Source of the DNA: Mangrovibacterium marinum
GTDB taxonomy: Bacteria > Bacteroidota > Bacteroidia > Bacteroidales > Prolixibacteraceae
Direction of reading: 5' to 3'
Length of the DNA stretch: 64,000 nucleotides
NCBI RefSeq assembly: GCF_003046625.1
Contig: NZ_QAAD01000002.1
Span: forward strand, 248,001-312,000
The translations under genes were made by a program, and so were the position numbers. The notes beneath the pieces are model-generated. The model saw only the letters and a list, made by a program, of their open reading frames with translations. It was not told the DNA's origin and did not search any database. Positions 54,618-63,396 of this stretch are shown in pieces; position 1 is the stretch's first letter; each line of letters begins with the position of its first letter.

Positions 54618-54899
54618 ATGAAAAACGCAGCTGAAGCAGTCTTCATCAAATCAGAACAACGCCGCAAGCGCAAGTGGCCTTTCGGGGGTCTGGCAATTTC
54701 GACGTCTCTTTTATTGGTCCTTTTTTCGTCTTGCAAGACTTGCGAATGCCCCGCATACTCGTCGAAATACACCAACCCAATTTTAAAGCCGATCTGCCAG
54801 AAAAGTACAATCAGCCCGAACCGACAAAACATAAAACATCCAACTAAACATATCACACAATCCACCTACCAAAATTGGCTTTTCACCTATCAAAATTAG
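54618..54899 (+). CDS. small putative lipoprotein, possibly decayed at its 3' end
   Basis: 93-residue frame from the ATG at 54618. A basic stretch (EQRRKRKWPFGG) leads into a hydrophobic helix and a lipobox (LLLVLFSSC), then KTCECPAYSSKY. The S-C-K-T-C-E-C-P-A-Y-S string after the lipobox recurs in short Bacteroidota lipoproteins known to me. The remaining 45 residues (Thr/Gln/Asn/Tyr-rich with two near-identical ends TYQNWLFTYQN) look unlike coding sequence, so the real gene may have been disrupted here. Function unknown. Confidence 0.45.
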   Translation: MKNAAEAVFIKSEQRRKRKWPFGGLAISTSLLLVLFSSCKTCECPAYSSKYTNPILKPICQKSTISPNRQNIKHPTKHITQSTYQNWLFTYQN

Positions 54900-54980
54900 C
54901 TTTTCAGTGATTTTTTAGTCCATTTCAATCGATCAGGACTTCAAAAACAGCCAATCACCCCGACATGAGAGGCCAAAAAA

Positions 54981-55120
54981 CTTCATGATTCCGGGGAATC
55001 ACCAACAGAAATGAAAGCTTACTATCCTTCAACGATGCTGTTGTCGTTGTTTTTAACAGTTGTCGTTCCACATCTAATCAAAACCCTTATTGACATTGCG
55101 CCTTTGCGTGCAGCCACTTT
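54981..55120 (+). repeat. dispersed intergenic repeat, copy D
   Basis: Carries the palindrome GATTCCGGGGAATC (54987-55000), CACCAACAG, ATGAAAGCTTACTAT, CAACGATGCTGTTGTCGTTG, AACAGTTGTCGT, CCACATCTAATCAAAACCC, TTATTGACATTGCGCC and TTTGCGTG. It lies 380 bases upstream of gapA and faces copy E beyond the gene. Confidence 0.8.
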
Positions 55121-55405
55121 CACCCAAAATGGTTGGAGCAAGGCTCACCCACAGTTTTACTACAAAGTCATGCTGCAAACAAGGCCTGCGAACTTTAGGC
55201 AAGCGGCTCAATTCATTGTCGAATTTCAAGCAACCAAATTCATAACAACTGGCCAGGGGTACCAACCAAAGGACAACCTGCTGCATCATCGACAATTACA
55301 AGCCGACGAAACGACCTTTTCCGACTCCATGATCCGACTCTCTAACAGGCAACATTAACTAAATTTTAAACTCAGGGAGCGAAACAGCAAAACCGATTTA
55401 AAAAA
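55121..55405. other. intergenic stretch before gapA
   Basis: No gene supported. A 115-codon frame from 55011 begins inside repeat D and has no recognisable features. Confidence 0.4.
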
Positions 55406-55437
55406 TTTGACCGTTATGAATTTAGTTCGTTATTTTG
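55406..55437 (+). promoter_or_regulatory. probable gapA promoter
   Basis: TTTG at 55406-55409, a 21-base spacer, then TATTTTG at 55431-55437, one base short of TAnnTTTG. The gapA ATG is 66 bases downstream, leaving an A/T-rich leader. Confidence 0.45.
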
Positions 55438-55455
55438 TGTGGCTTTGAAAAATGA

Positions 55456-56511
<1,056 letters not shown>

Positions 56512-56534
56512 TTCTGAATTTATCGACCATATTC

Positions 56535-56566
56535 AAGGGCATCCCAACGGGTGCCCTTTCTTTTTT
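56535..56566 (+). terminator. terminator after gapA
   Basis: AAGGGCA and CCC pair with GGG and TGCCCTT around loop AAC, with one bulged T, followed by TCTTTTTT. Confidence 0.85.
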
Positions 56567-56607
56567 CTCATTGATCAGAAGACCTTCTTGCTGGTTAATG
56601 CTTTGGG

Positions 56608-56710
56608 GGATGACAACCCGACAACCATTGAAAACAACGACAACAGCATCTTCGAAAAATAGTAAACTTTCATTCCTGTTGGTGATTACCCGGAACCATG
56701 AATATTTTTT
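56608..56710 (-). repeat. dispersed intergenic repeat, copy E (reverse orientation, 3' part missing)
   Basis: On the minus strand: TCATGGTTCCGGGTAATCACC, given as TTCCGGGTAATCACC, AACAGGAATGAAAGTTTACTAT, TTCGAAGATGCTGTTGTC, GTTGTTTTCAATGGTTGTC and GGGTTGTCATCCC. The TCTAATCAAAACC...TTTGCG end seen in copies B and D is absent. It is inverted relative to copy D. Confidence 0.75.
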
Positions 56711-56767
56711 TACATGACGCGATTAAGCAATTCTTCGCCCGAATTCCCCCGCAAATCAGCTCCGGAC

Positions 56768-56926
56768 CTAAGGGTAAATGTAATCCTGATCGATTTCCGA
56801 AACAGAAAACACGCCATTTCCAGGCCAATCGTCCTCTTCTCCGTTGCCGGTAGGTACCGGAACTTTCGGGCGGCGTAACAAGAACCGATCTTCCGTAGAA
56901 AATTCCCTTGCGAAAAGTATCAACAT
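56768..56926 (-). CDS. possible small protein or gene fragment (52 aa)
   Basis: ATG-to-TAG frame starting MLILFAREFSTEDRFLLRR. The second half is unlike random sequence: PKVPVPTGNGEEDDWPGNG then FSVSEIDQDYIYP. The frame stays open 17 codons upstream of the ATG. I do not recognise a family and see no promoter. It could be the tail of a decayed gene. The rest of the gapA-57195 gap shows nothing I can name. Confidence 0.3.
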   Translation of the reverse strand: MLILFAREFSTEDRFLLRRPKVPVPTGNGEEDDWPGNGVFSVSEIDQDYIYP

Positions 56927-57194
56927 CAGTCCGAAATCAGGACAAAAACGACTCAGAAAACGGTGATTTGGATGTCACAGCTTCCAATTATGTAATCCGC
57001 GAACTTCAATCGGCAATAAAAACACACGACAAACGATACTCACTACAAACCACTTAGCCTCTACAATTCGCCACTTAATATTTTTTAACATTTATTACCT
57101 AACCTTATCCGCAACACCAGCGTTTAACAAGGCTGTGTGCGAAAACGAAAGAGATATTCTGTATCATATTTCACAAAAAACAAACAGTATAAAA

Positions 57195-57719
57195 ATGGTT
57201 TATCAGTTTAAAGTTAGCTCGACTGAACTATCCCGTTTTCAACTTTTGATTGAACTGGATGGCACGCATACTTTTGCTGACTTTCACAACTGCATACAAC
57301 AAGCATGTGGGTATAACTCCGATCAACTGGCCTCATTTTTCACCCAAGGAGCCCGCCACGGAAAACAAACTGAGATTAGCCTGCTTGATTCGAAATTTCA
57401 CAAACCGAATAGTCTTTGCATGACGCGAACCACTATTCAATCCATTATCAATAGGAAAGATCAAAAGATGCTTTACGTCTTTGATTTTTTCGCAGACAGA
57501 TTATTCTATGTTGAATTAACTCAAATTCTTATGGGAAAAACTCGATTAGAACCTTCAGTGATTGAGCAAAACGGTGCTGCACCGTCTCAATTACTCGAAG
57601 AAGAAGTAATGGGCCAGGGGCCTGAAGTCACGAAAGAGGAAGAATGTCTGGATTACGGAGATCTGGATGATTACAATGAAATTTTTGGAGAAATAGAAGA
57701 CTTGACAGGAGGGGTTTAA
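57195..57719 (+). CDS. plasmid pRiA4b ORF-3-like family protein
   Basis: 174-residue protein of the PRiA4_ORF3 (PF07929) family: MVYQFKVSSTELSRFQLLIELDGTHTF is split here at the L-x-x-x-x-L-D-G-x-x-T-F-A-D-F-H motif, followed by IQQACGYNSDQLASFF. An acidic C-terminus (about 130-174, EEEVMGQGPEVTKEEECLDYGD) ends the protein. The family occurs on plasmids, in IS1096-type elements and as chromosomal genes of unknown role. The ATG at 57195 is used; a GTG at 57135 would add 20 residues. Its stop codon lies within the loop of a terminator hairpin. Confidence 0.82.
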   Translation: MVYQFKVSSTELSRFQLLIELDGTHTFADFHNCIQQACGYNSDQLASFFTQGARHGKQTEISLLDSKFHKPNSLCMTRTTIQSIINRKDQKMLYVFDFFADRLFYVELTQILMGKTRLEPSVIEQNGAAPSQLLEEEVMGQGPEVTKEEECLDYGDLDDYNEIFGEIEDLTGGV

Positions 57720-57734
57720 CCCTCCTTTTTTTTG
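57707..57734 (+). terminator. terminator overlapping the stop codon of the pRiA4b ORF-3-like gene
   Basis: AGGAGGG (57707-57713) pairs with CCCTCCT (57720-57726), loop GTTTAA containing the TAA stop, followed by eight T. Confidence 0.85.
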
Positions 57735-57745
57735 ACTAAAAACGA

Positions 57746-57753
57746 TACCTTTG
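57746..57753 (+). promoter_or_regulatory. -7 box of the miaA promoter
   Basis: TACCTTTG exactly fits TAnnTTTG and lies 18 bases before the miaA ATG. The -33 region would fall in the T run of the preceding terminator, where TTTG is present but only 11 bases away. Confidence 0.5.
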
Positions 57754-57771
57754 CGCTCCAACGGATTTTAA

Positions 57772-58695
57772 ATGAGAAAAACTTTAATCGTCATATTGGG
57801 GCCAACCGGAATTGGAAAGAGCGATTTAGCGATTCAAATTGCTCAACACTTTCAAACTGAAATTATATCCGCCGACTCGCGGCAAATTCTCCGCGAACTC
57901 TCCATCGGAACCGCTGTTCCACCACAACGCGATCTTGAACGGGTGAAACATCATCTGATCCAACACCGGTCTATTCACGACTATTACAGTGCCAGTGTTT
58001 TTGAGCAGGAAGCTCTCCAAATAATCGAAGAACGTTTCACCGCGAAAGACTGGCTGGTGGTCACCGGCGGTTCCATGATGTACATCGATGTGCTCTGCAA
58101 CGGCATTGATGATATCCCCAATGCCGATCCGCAAATTCGGGCGCGCCTCATCCGCGAGTACGAGGAACAAGGACTGGAGCATATCCGGCTTCAGTTAAAA
58201 CAACTTGATCCCGACTACTACGATTTAGTTGATCTGAAAAATGCCAAACGCATTATTCATGCTGTGGAAATTTGCCTGACTTCGGGACGCACATACTCAT
58301 CCATGCGCAAGGCAACCCGCAAACAACGCCCCTTTCAAATCATCAAAATAGGGCTAAACTGCGAGCGCGAACAACTGTACAATCGCATCAATTTACGCGT
58401 TGACAAAATGATCGAAATGGGACTCGAGCAAGAAGCCCGATCGGTATTCGCGCATCATCAGTTAAATTCACTCAACACGGTTGGCTACAAGGAATTGTTT
58501 GCTTATTTTTCAGGCGAAATCACCCGCGAGCAAGCCATTGAACTGATTAAACGCAATTCGCGCCGATATGCCAAAAAGCAATTAAGTTGGTTCAGGCGCG
58601 ACCCGCAAATCAGCTGGTTTACACCAGAACAGCTAAGCGAAATTATTCAACTGATTAAAGAACAAACAGAACAGGATGAGCAACAAACAACCTAA
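57772..58695 (+). CDS. miaA: tRNA dimethylallyltransferase
   Basis: 307-residue enzyme that adds a dimethylallyl group to A37 of tRNAs reading codons that begin with U. P-loop GPTGIGKSDLA, the DSRQ substrate motif (SADSRQILRELSIGTA), and VVTGGSMMYIDVLCNG are present, with the basic RRYAKKQLSWFRRD near the C-terminus that binds tRNA. Length fits. The next gene begins 20 bases before the miaA stop, so translation is coupled to a NUDIX hydrolase. Confidence 0.95.
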   Translation: MRKTLIVILGPTGIGKSDLAIQIAQHFQTEIISADSRQILRELSIGTAVPPQRDLERVKHHLIQHRSIHDYYSASVFEQEALQIIEERFTAKDWLVVTGGSMMYIDVLCNGIDDIPNADPQIRARLIREYEEQGLEHIRLQLKQLDPDYYDLVDLKNAKRIIHAVEICLTSGRTYSSMRKATRKQRPFQIIKIGLNCEREQLYNRINLRVDKMIEMGLEQEARSVFAHHQLNSLNTVGYKELFAYFSGEITREQAIELIKRNSRRYAKKQLSWFRRDPQISWFTPEQLSEIIQLIKEQTEQDEQQTT

Positions 58696-59137
58696 GCATT
58701 TCAACATTCGCGTTTACGGGCTGTTTGTTCAAAACGGATCCGTACTGGTATCGGACGAGTACCAGTTGGGCATGCGAATGACAAAATTTCCGGGCGGCGG
58801 ACTCGAGTTTGGTGAGGGAACCATCGACTGTTTGAAACGGGAAATACACGAAGAATGCAATCAGGAAATTTGCGACATCCGCCACTTCTACACCACCGAC
58901 TTTTTTCAACAAGCGCTTTTTTTCGACGACCACCAGCTACTAAGCATTTATTACACGGCTCGCTTTACCGAGCCCCTGAATTTTTCGACAAGTCGCAAAG
59001 CTTTCGATTTTTCAACAAACAAAAACGGCAATCAATCGTTTCGATGGCAAGCGATTGCATCACTCCGGGAAGACGACTTTAGCTTTCCGATTGACAAGCA
59101 TGTTGCCAATTTACTGAAGCAAAAATTTAAACAATGA
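58676..59137 (+). CDS. NUDIX hydrolase
   Basis: 153-residue NUDIX protein with an intact box: GGGLEFGEGTIDCLKREIHEE contains G-x5-E-x7-R-E-x2-H-E-E, with the three metal-binding glutamates. FNIRVYGLFVQNGSVLVSDE is the first strand pair. The substrate, a nucleoside diphosphate linked to another group, cannot be told. It overlaps miaA by 20 bases and the following glycosyltransferase by 4 (ATGA), so three genes form one operon. Confidence 0.9.
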   Translation: MSNKQPKHFNIRVYGLFVQNGSVLVSDEYQLGMRMTKFPGGGLEFGEGTIDCLKREIHEECNQEICDIRHFYTTDFFQQALFFDDHQLLSIYYTARFTEPLNFSTSRKAFDFSTNKNGNQSFRWQAIASLREDDFSFPIDKHVANLLKQKFKQ

Positions 59138-60282
59138 ACGACGCGAAAACCATCAAAATAATCGGACCGGCCTACCCCTATCGCGGCGGACTGGCAAACT
59201 ACAACGAACGGTTGGCGCGCGAGTTCATCGCACAGGGACATCAACTGAGCATCGAAACCTTTAGCTTGCAATACCCGAACCTGCTGTTCCCGGGCAAAAG
59301 CCAGTATGTTGACGGCCCGCCACCGGATGATTTGCAAATTAGGCGAACGGTCAATTCCATCAACCCCGTCAACTGGATCCTTGTGGGCTCCCGGATCAAA
59401 AACGAGGCACCTGATATACTGATGATTCGCTACTGGCTTCCGTTTATGGCGCCGGCTCTGGGAACCATTGCCCGGATTGTGGCATCCAATGGCCACACGC
59501 GGGTTATTTGCCTGGCCGACAACATCATTCCACACGAAAAGCGCCCCGGCGATCGCCTGTTGACTCACTATTTTATGAAGAGTATCGATGGGATGGTTGC
59601 CATGTCGCAGTCGGTGCTCGACGACATTGACCAGTTCAACAAAGCGCTGCCACGCGCCTTGTGCCCTCACCCACTTTACGATAACTTTGGTCCGAAAACA
59701 GAGCCGGAGGAGGCCAAAAGTCTGCTCGGACTCGAGCCAGACACCAGCTACCTGCTTTTCTTTGGCTTCATTCGCGAATACAAAGGCCTGGACTTGCTGC
59801 TTGAAGCTTTTGCCGACCCGCGCCTGAAAAAATTGCCGGTGAAACTGATTGTTGCCGGTGAGTTTTACACCAAACCCGAGCCTTATCTGGAGCTGATCCG
59901 TCGGCTGAAGTTGACCGATCGCGTGGTGTTACGGACCGATTTTATTCCCGAAAAGTATGTGACTCGCTATTTTGGGGCCTGCGACCTGGTTGTGCAACCC
60001 TATAAAAGTGCGACACAGAGCGGTGTAACGCAAATCGGATACCACTTCGAAAAACCCATGCTGGTCACCAATGTCGGCGGATTACCCGAGATAATCCCCG
60101 ATCAGCGTATCGGTTACGTAACGGATCCCACTCCGGCTTCAATTGCCGATGCCTTGGTAAACTTCTACCAAAAAGAACGTAAAAAAGAGTTTGAAGCCAA
60201 CATTAAGCTTGAAAAACAAAAATTTTCATGGGGGAATATGGTCAAAGCTTTTCTGAAAGTAGACCAACTCATTCAGAAGTAA
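59134..60282 (+). CDS. glycosyltransferase family 4 (GT-B fold)
   Basis: 382-residue glycosyltransferase without membrane spans. The N-terminal half opens KIIGPAYPYRGGLANYNERLAREF, here cut at the G-G-L-x-x-Y acceptor loop. The C-terminal half has LLFFGFIREYKGLDLLLEAF and RVVLRTDFIPEKYVTRYFGACDLVVQPYKSATQSGV, then LVTNVGGLPEII, which matches the E-x7-E-like nucleotide-sugar region of GT4 with VGGLPE. Donor and acceptor unknown; probably a glycolipid or exopolysaccharide step. Starts on an ATGA overlap with the NUDIX gene. Confidence 0.88.
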   Translation: MNDAKTIKIIGPAYPYRGGLANYNERLAREFIAQGHQLSIETFSLQYPNLLFPGKSQYVDGPPPDDLQIRRTVNSINPVNWILVGSRIKNEAPDILMIRYWLPFMAPALGTIARIVASNGHTRVICLADNIIPHEKRPGDRLLTHYFMKSIDGMVAMSQSVLDDIDQFNKALPRALCPHPLYDNFGPKTEPEEAKSLLGLEPDTSYLLFFGFIREYKGLDLLLEAFADPRLKKLPVKLIVAGEFYTKPEPYLELIRRLKLTDRVVLRTDFIPEKYVTRYFGACDLVVQPYKSATQSGVTQIGYHFEKPMLVTNVGGLPEIIPDQRIGYVTDPTPASIADALVNFYQKERKKEFEANIKLEKQKFSWGNMVKAFLKVDQLIQK

Positions 60283-60452
60283 TTCACCCACAACATTTTT
60301 TGACTGCCCCATTAAACAAACTTTCAGCTTAAGCCTTATAGTCTGTATTAAAGATTAGTGAATTTTAATGCTGAAGTTGATGAGCGCTGAGTTGCGAGTG
60401 TTGTATATGATATATATTTACTTTTTAGAACCTGTTGTTAGGACATAGATTT

Positions 60453-62699
60453 ATGGAGGACGGAATTAGCAAATTACAAACCAAGGCCGATCAGCGCTTA
60501 ATTGCTGATTACTACGATGACCTTAGCCGATCGTTTGATCAACGCATCTCGGAACAAGACCGTGTGCGCATCCGAAAAGCATTCGAATTTGCCAACGAAG
60601 CCCATGCCGGAGTAAAACGCAAGTCCGGAGAACCGTACATCATTCACCCGATTGCTGTAGCCAATATTGTTTCTGCGGAAATCGGGCTCGGAGCAACATC
60701 GATTATTGCAGCCATATTGCACGATGTAGTTGAAGATACCGACTACACCTTAACCGATATGGAAAATCTGTTTGGTGTCAAAGTAGCACGCATTGTTGAC
60801 GGGCTAACCAAGCTCTCGGACGAGATGACCGCCCAGCACGATTCGAAGCAAGCCATCAATTTTCGCAAAATGCTGATGACCCTTTCGGACGATGTTCGCG
60901 TGATCCTGATCAAGCTGGCCGACCGCCTCCACAACATGCGCACGCTCGAAAGTATGGCTCCGCACAAGCAACTTAAAATTGCGGCCGAAACCCTTTATAT
61001 TTTTGCGCCACTTGCGCATCGCCTCGGCCTGTATGCCATTAAAACCGAACTCGAAGATTTAAGTTTAAAGTACAAACAGCCCGAAACATATAACCTCATC
61101 AAGTTTAGGCTGCACAGTCAAAAAGAACGACGCGATTATCTGGTCGATCAATTCATCACCCCCATTCAGGCTGAGTTGGCCAAAGAGGGAATCAACTTTA
61201 CCATTTCGGGGCGGCTGAAATCCATCTATTCCATCTGGAACAAGATGCAAAGCAAAGGAGTGTCCTTTGATGAAATTTACGACCTGATGGCCATCCGGAT
61301 TGTTTTCCGGCCCAACGATTCCCGATCGGAAAAAAGACAATGTTTTGATATCCTTTCCTTAATTACCGACATCTACAAGCCGAAACCCGACCGCATACGC
61401 GACTGGATTACCATTCCAAAAGCAAATGGTTACGAGGCCCTGCACGTCACGGTGATGGGGCCCGCCGGGAAATGGGTTGAAGTACAAATCCGCACCGAGC
61501 GCATGGATGCCATCGCCGAACGAGGATTTGCCGCACACTATAAATATAAGGGCGACAGTTCGGCAGAGACAGAACTGGACCGTTGGCTGGAGAAGATTCG
61601 AGAGATGCTCCAAAATCCGGAGTCCGATGCCCTGGAGTTTCTGGACGAGTTTAAAATGAATCTGTACTCGCGCGAAATTGTTGTATTTACGCCGAAAGGG
61701 AAAATGGTCAACCTGCCGAAGGGAGCCACGGTCACCGATTTCGCCTACGAAATTCACACCGATCTGGGAAACCATTGCATTGGTGCAAAAATCAACCACA
61801 AGCTCATGCCCATGAGTCATGTGTTGTCCAGTGGCGATCAGGTTGAAATTCTGACCTCCAAGTCGCAACGCCCCGATATTGAGTGGCTGAAGTTTATCAC
61901 CACAGCAAAAGCGAAATCCAAGATCAAACAAGCCTTCAAGCTCGACAAACGGCAACACCTGGAACAAGGTCGCGAGATCATTGAAGAGAAGCTCAAAGCC
62001 TTTAATATCAAACCGACTTCCGACACCCTCAAAAAAATAACAGCCTACTACAACCTGTCCAACAAAGACCAGTTGTATGCTCAAATAGGCATGGGTTTTA
62101 TCGACTTCAACGATATTGAAAACATCTTAAAATCGCGCCGCCAAAGCAAGCTGGCCAAATATTGGAAACTATCCTTCGGGAAAAAAGAAAACGATGAAGA
62201 AGTCGAATTCGATCTGCCCGACAAAAAGATCGATAAGAAAAACACCTTCATCCTGAAAGAAAATCCGGAAGAAACCAACTATACGCTGGCTAAGTGCTGC
62301 CAACCCATTCCGGGGGAAAACGTTTTAGGATACCTCACCTCGTCGAACCATGTGGTGATCCACAAGCGCAACTGTCCGGTTGCCAACAAACTGATGAGCC
62401 AGCACGGCGACCGGATTATCACGGCCGAGTGGACTAAATTCAAAAAACGATCGTACCTCACCCGTTTAAAAATGAATGGTTTCGACCGTGTTGGTATCGT
62501 TAGCGAGATCACCAATATCATCTCCAAGCTCAACAACATCAACATGCGCACTGTTATGTTTGACACTCACGACGGCATCTTCGAAGGCGAACTCTTTTTA
62601 TACATTCACAACGTTGAAGACCTGAATAAACTGATTGCCCGACTTATGAAAATCAAAGGAATAGAACAGGTTGAACGGATGGAACGGGTCGAGGATTAA
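60453..62699 (+). CDS. bifunctional (p)ppGpp synthetase/hydrolase, RelA/SpoT family
   Basis: 748-residue stringent-response enzyme. The HD hydrolase domain is intact, with HDVVEDTDY near residue 89 and KLADRLHNMRTL, so it should degrade (p)ppGpp. The synthetase domain (about 235-350) has GRLKSIYSIWNKMQSKG, IYDLMAIRIVF and GYEALHVTVMGP. A TGS domain follows at about 400-460 (VVFTPKGKMVNLPKGATVTDFAYEIHTDLG, split at L-P-K-G), and an ACT domain closes the protein from about 670. The ATG at 60453 is preferred over a TTG 18 bases upstream. The only RelA/SpoT gene in the window, so probably the long, bifunctional Rel. Confidence 0.94.
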   Translation: MEDGISKLQTKADQRLIADYYDDLSRSFDQRISEQDRVRIRKAFEFANEAHAGVKRKSGEPYIIHPIAVANIVSAEIGLGATSIIAAILHDVVEDTDYTLTDMENLFGVKVARIVDGLTKLSDEMTAQHDSKQAINFRKMLMTLSDDVRVILIKLADRLHNMRTLESMAPHKQLKIAAETLYIFAPLAHRLGLYAIKTELEDLSLKYKQPETYNLIKFRLHSQKERRDYLVDQFITPIQAELAKEGINFTISGRLKSIYSIWNKMQSKGVSFDEIYDLMAIRIVFRPNDSRSEKRQCFDILSLITDIYKPKPDRIRDWITIPKANGYEALHVTVMGPAGKWVEVQIRTERMDAIAERGFAAHYKYKGDSSAETELDRWLEKIREMLQNPESDALEFLDEFKMNLYSREIVVFTPKGKMVNLPKGATVTDFAYEIHTDLGNHCIGAKINHKLMPMSHVLSSGDQVEILTSKSQRPDIEWLKFITTAKAKSKIKQAFKLDKRQHLEQGREIIEEKLKAFNIKPTSDTLKKITAYYNLSNKDQLYAQIGMGFIDFNDIENILKSRRQSKLAKYWKLSFGKKENDEEVEFDLPDKKIDKKNTFILKENPEETNYTLAKCCQPIPGENVLGYLTSSNHVVIHKRNCPVANKLMSQHGDRIITAEWTKFKKRSYLTRLKMNGFDRVGIVSEITNIISKLNNINMRTVMFDTHDGIFEGELFLYIHNVEDLNKLIARLMKIKGIEQVERMERVED

Positions 62700-62733
62700 T
62701 TTTTATTTAGTCTAAACTATTATAAATTTTTCC

Positions 62734-62741
62734 TATTTTTG
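62734..62741 (+). promoter_or_regulatory. -7 box of the Fur-family gene promoter
   Basis: TATTTTTG fits TAnnTTTG, 25 bases upstream of the ATG at 62767. No TTTG is seen at the standard -33 distance. Confidence 0.45.
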
Positions 62742-62766
62742 GGCATTATTTAAAATTAGATTGAAT

Positions 62767-63207
62767 ATGAATAGCCCCCGTACGCGAGAGACCGTTAAAA
62801 ACATGTTTACGGAATATTTGGAGAAGAACGGGCACCGGAAAACACCTGAACGATTTGCGATTTTGGAAGAGATTTACTCCCGTGAAGGTCATTTCGATAT
62901 CGAATCCTTGTACATTTCGATGAAAAACAAGAACTACAGAGTCAGCCGCGCAACCCTGTACAACACCATCGACTTACTATTGGAATGCAAATTGGTCGTA
63001 AAACACCAGTTTGGGAAAAACATTGCTCAGTTTGAGCGTGCTTTTGCAACCCTGCAGCACGACCACATCATTGACACCAACAGCGGGAAAGTGCAGGAAT
63101 TTTACGACCCGCGAATCCGCGAAATCATCGAAGAGGCCTGTTTAAAACACAATTTTAAGCTATCGCACCACACGCTTTACATTTATGGCGAACAAATTAA
63201 CAAGTAG
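62767..63207 (+). CDS. Fur-family transcriptional regulator
   Basis: 146-residue Fur-like protein: an N-terminal winged helix ([30 protein letters not shown] with [18 protein letters not shown] as the recognition part), then a shortened dimerisation domain. The usual HDH-x-x-C-x-x-C-G-K segment reads [17 protein letters not shown], so both structural-zinc cysteines are missing, and there is no C-terminal C-x-x-C. Metal sensing may thus differ from classical Fur. Placed between rel and purA, each in its own unit. Confidence 0.87.
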   Translation: MNSPRTRETVKNMFTEYLEKNGHRKTPERFAILEEIYSREGHFDIESLYISMKNKNYRVSRATLYNTIDLLLECKLVVKHQFGKNIAQFERAFATLQHDHIIDTNSGKVQEFYDPRIREIIEEACLKHNFKLSHHTLYIYGEQINK

Positions 63208-63233
63208 CAGCTTGTAAACTCATTATAAATTAG

Positions 63234-63264
63234 AATCCTCGATACAGATCGGAGGATTTTTTTT
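63234..63264 (+). terminator. terminator after the Fur-family gene
   Basis: AATCCTC pairs with GAGGATT and GAT with ATC inside it (one bulged G), loop ACAG, followed by a T run of eight. Confidence 0.8.
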
Positions 63265-63396
63265 CGCCTTAAGCCAAAATAATTTGTAATTTTAGCAGCC
63301 AAATAAAAATCGATCTGGCACCGTGGAAATTTAGCCTCAAGCATACCGGCTAGCTTCCGCGGTTTAATATGTCTGCGAATTTGTAAAAAACTGATA

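Noticed and set aside
55011-55358. 115-codon plus-strand open frame before gapA
   Set aside because: It starts inside repeat copy D, has no recognisable domain and matches the repeat rather than a gene.
57195-57719. pRiA4b ORF-3-like gene as evidence of a mobile element here
   Set aside because: The family name comes from plasmid and IS passengers, but no transposase, terminal repeats or other mobile genes are nearby, and chromosomal homologues are common.
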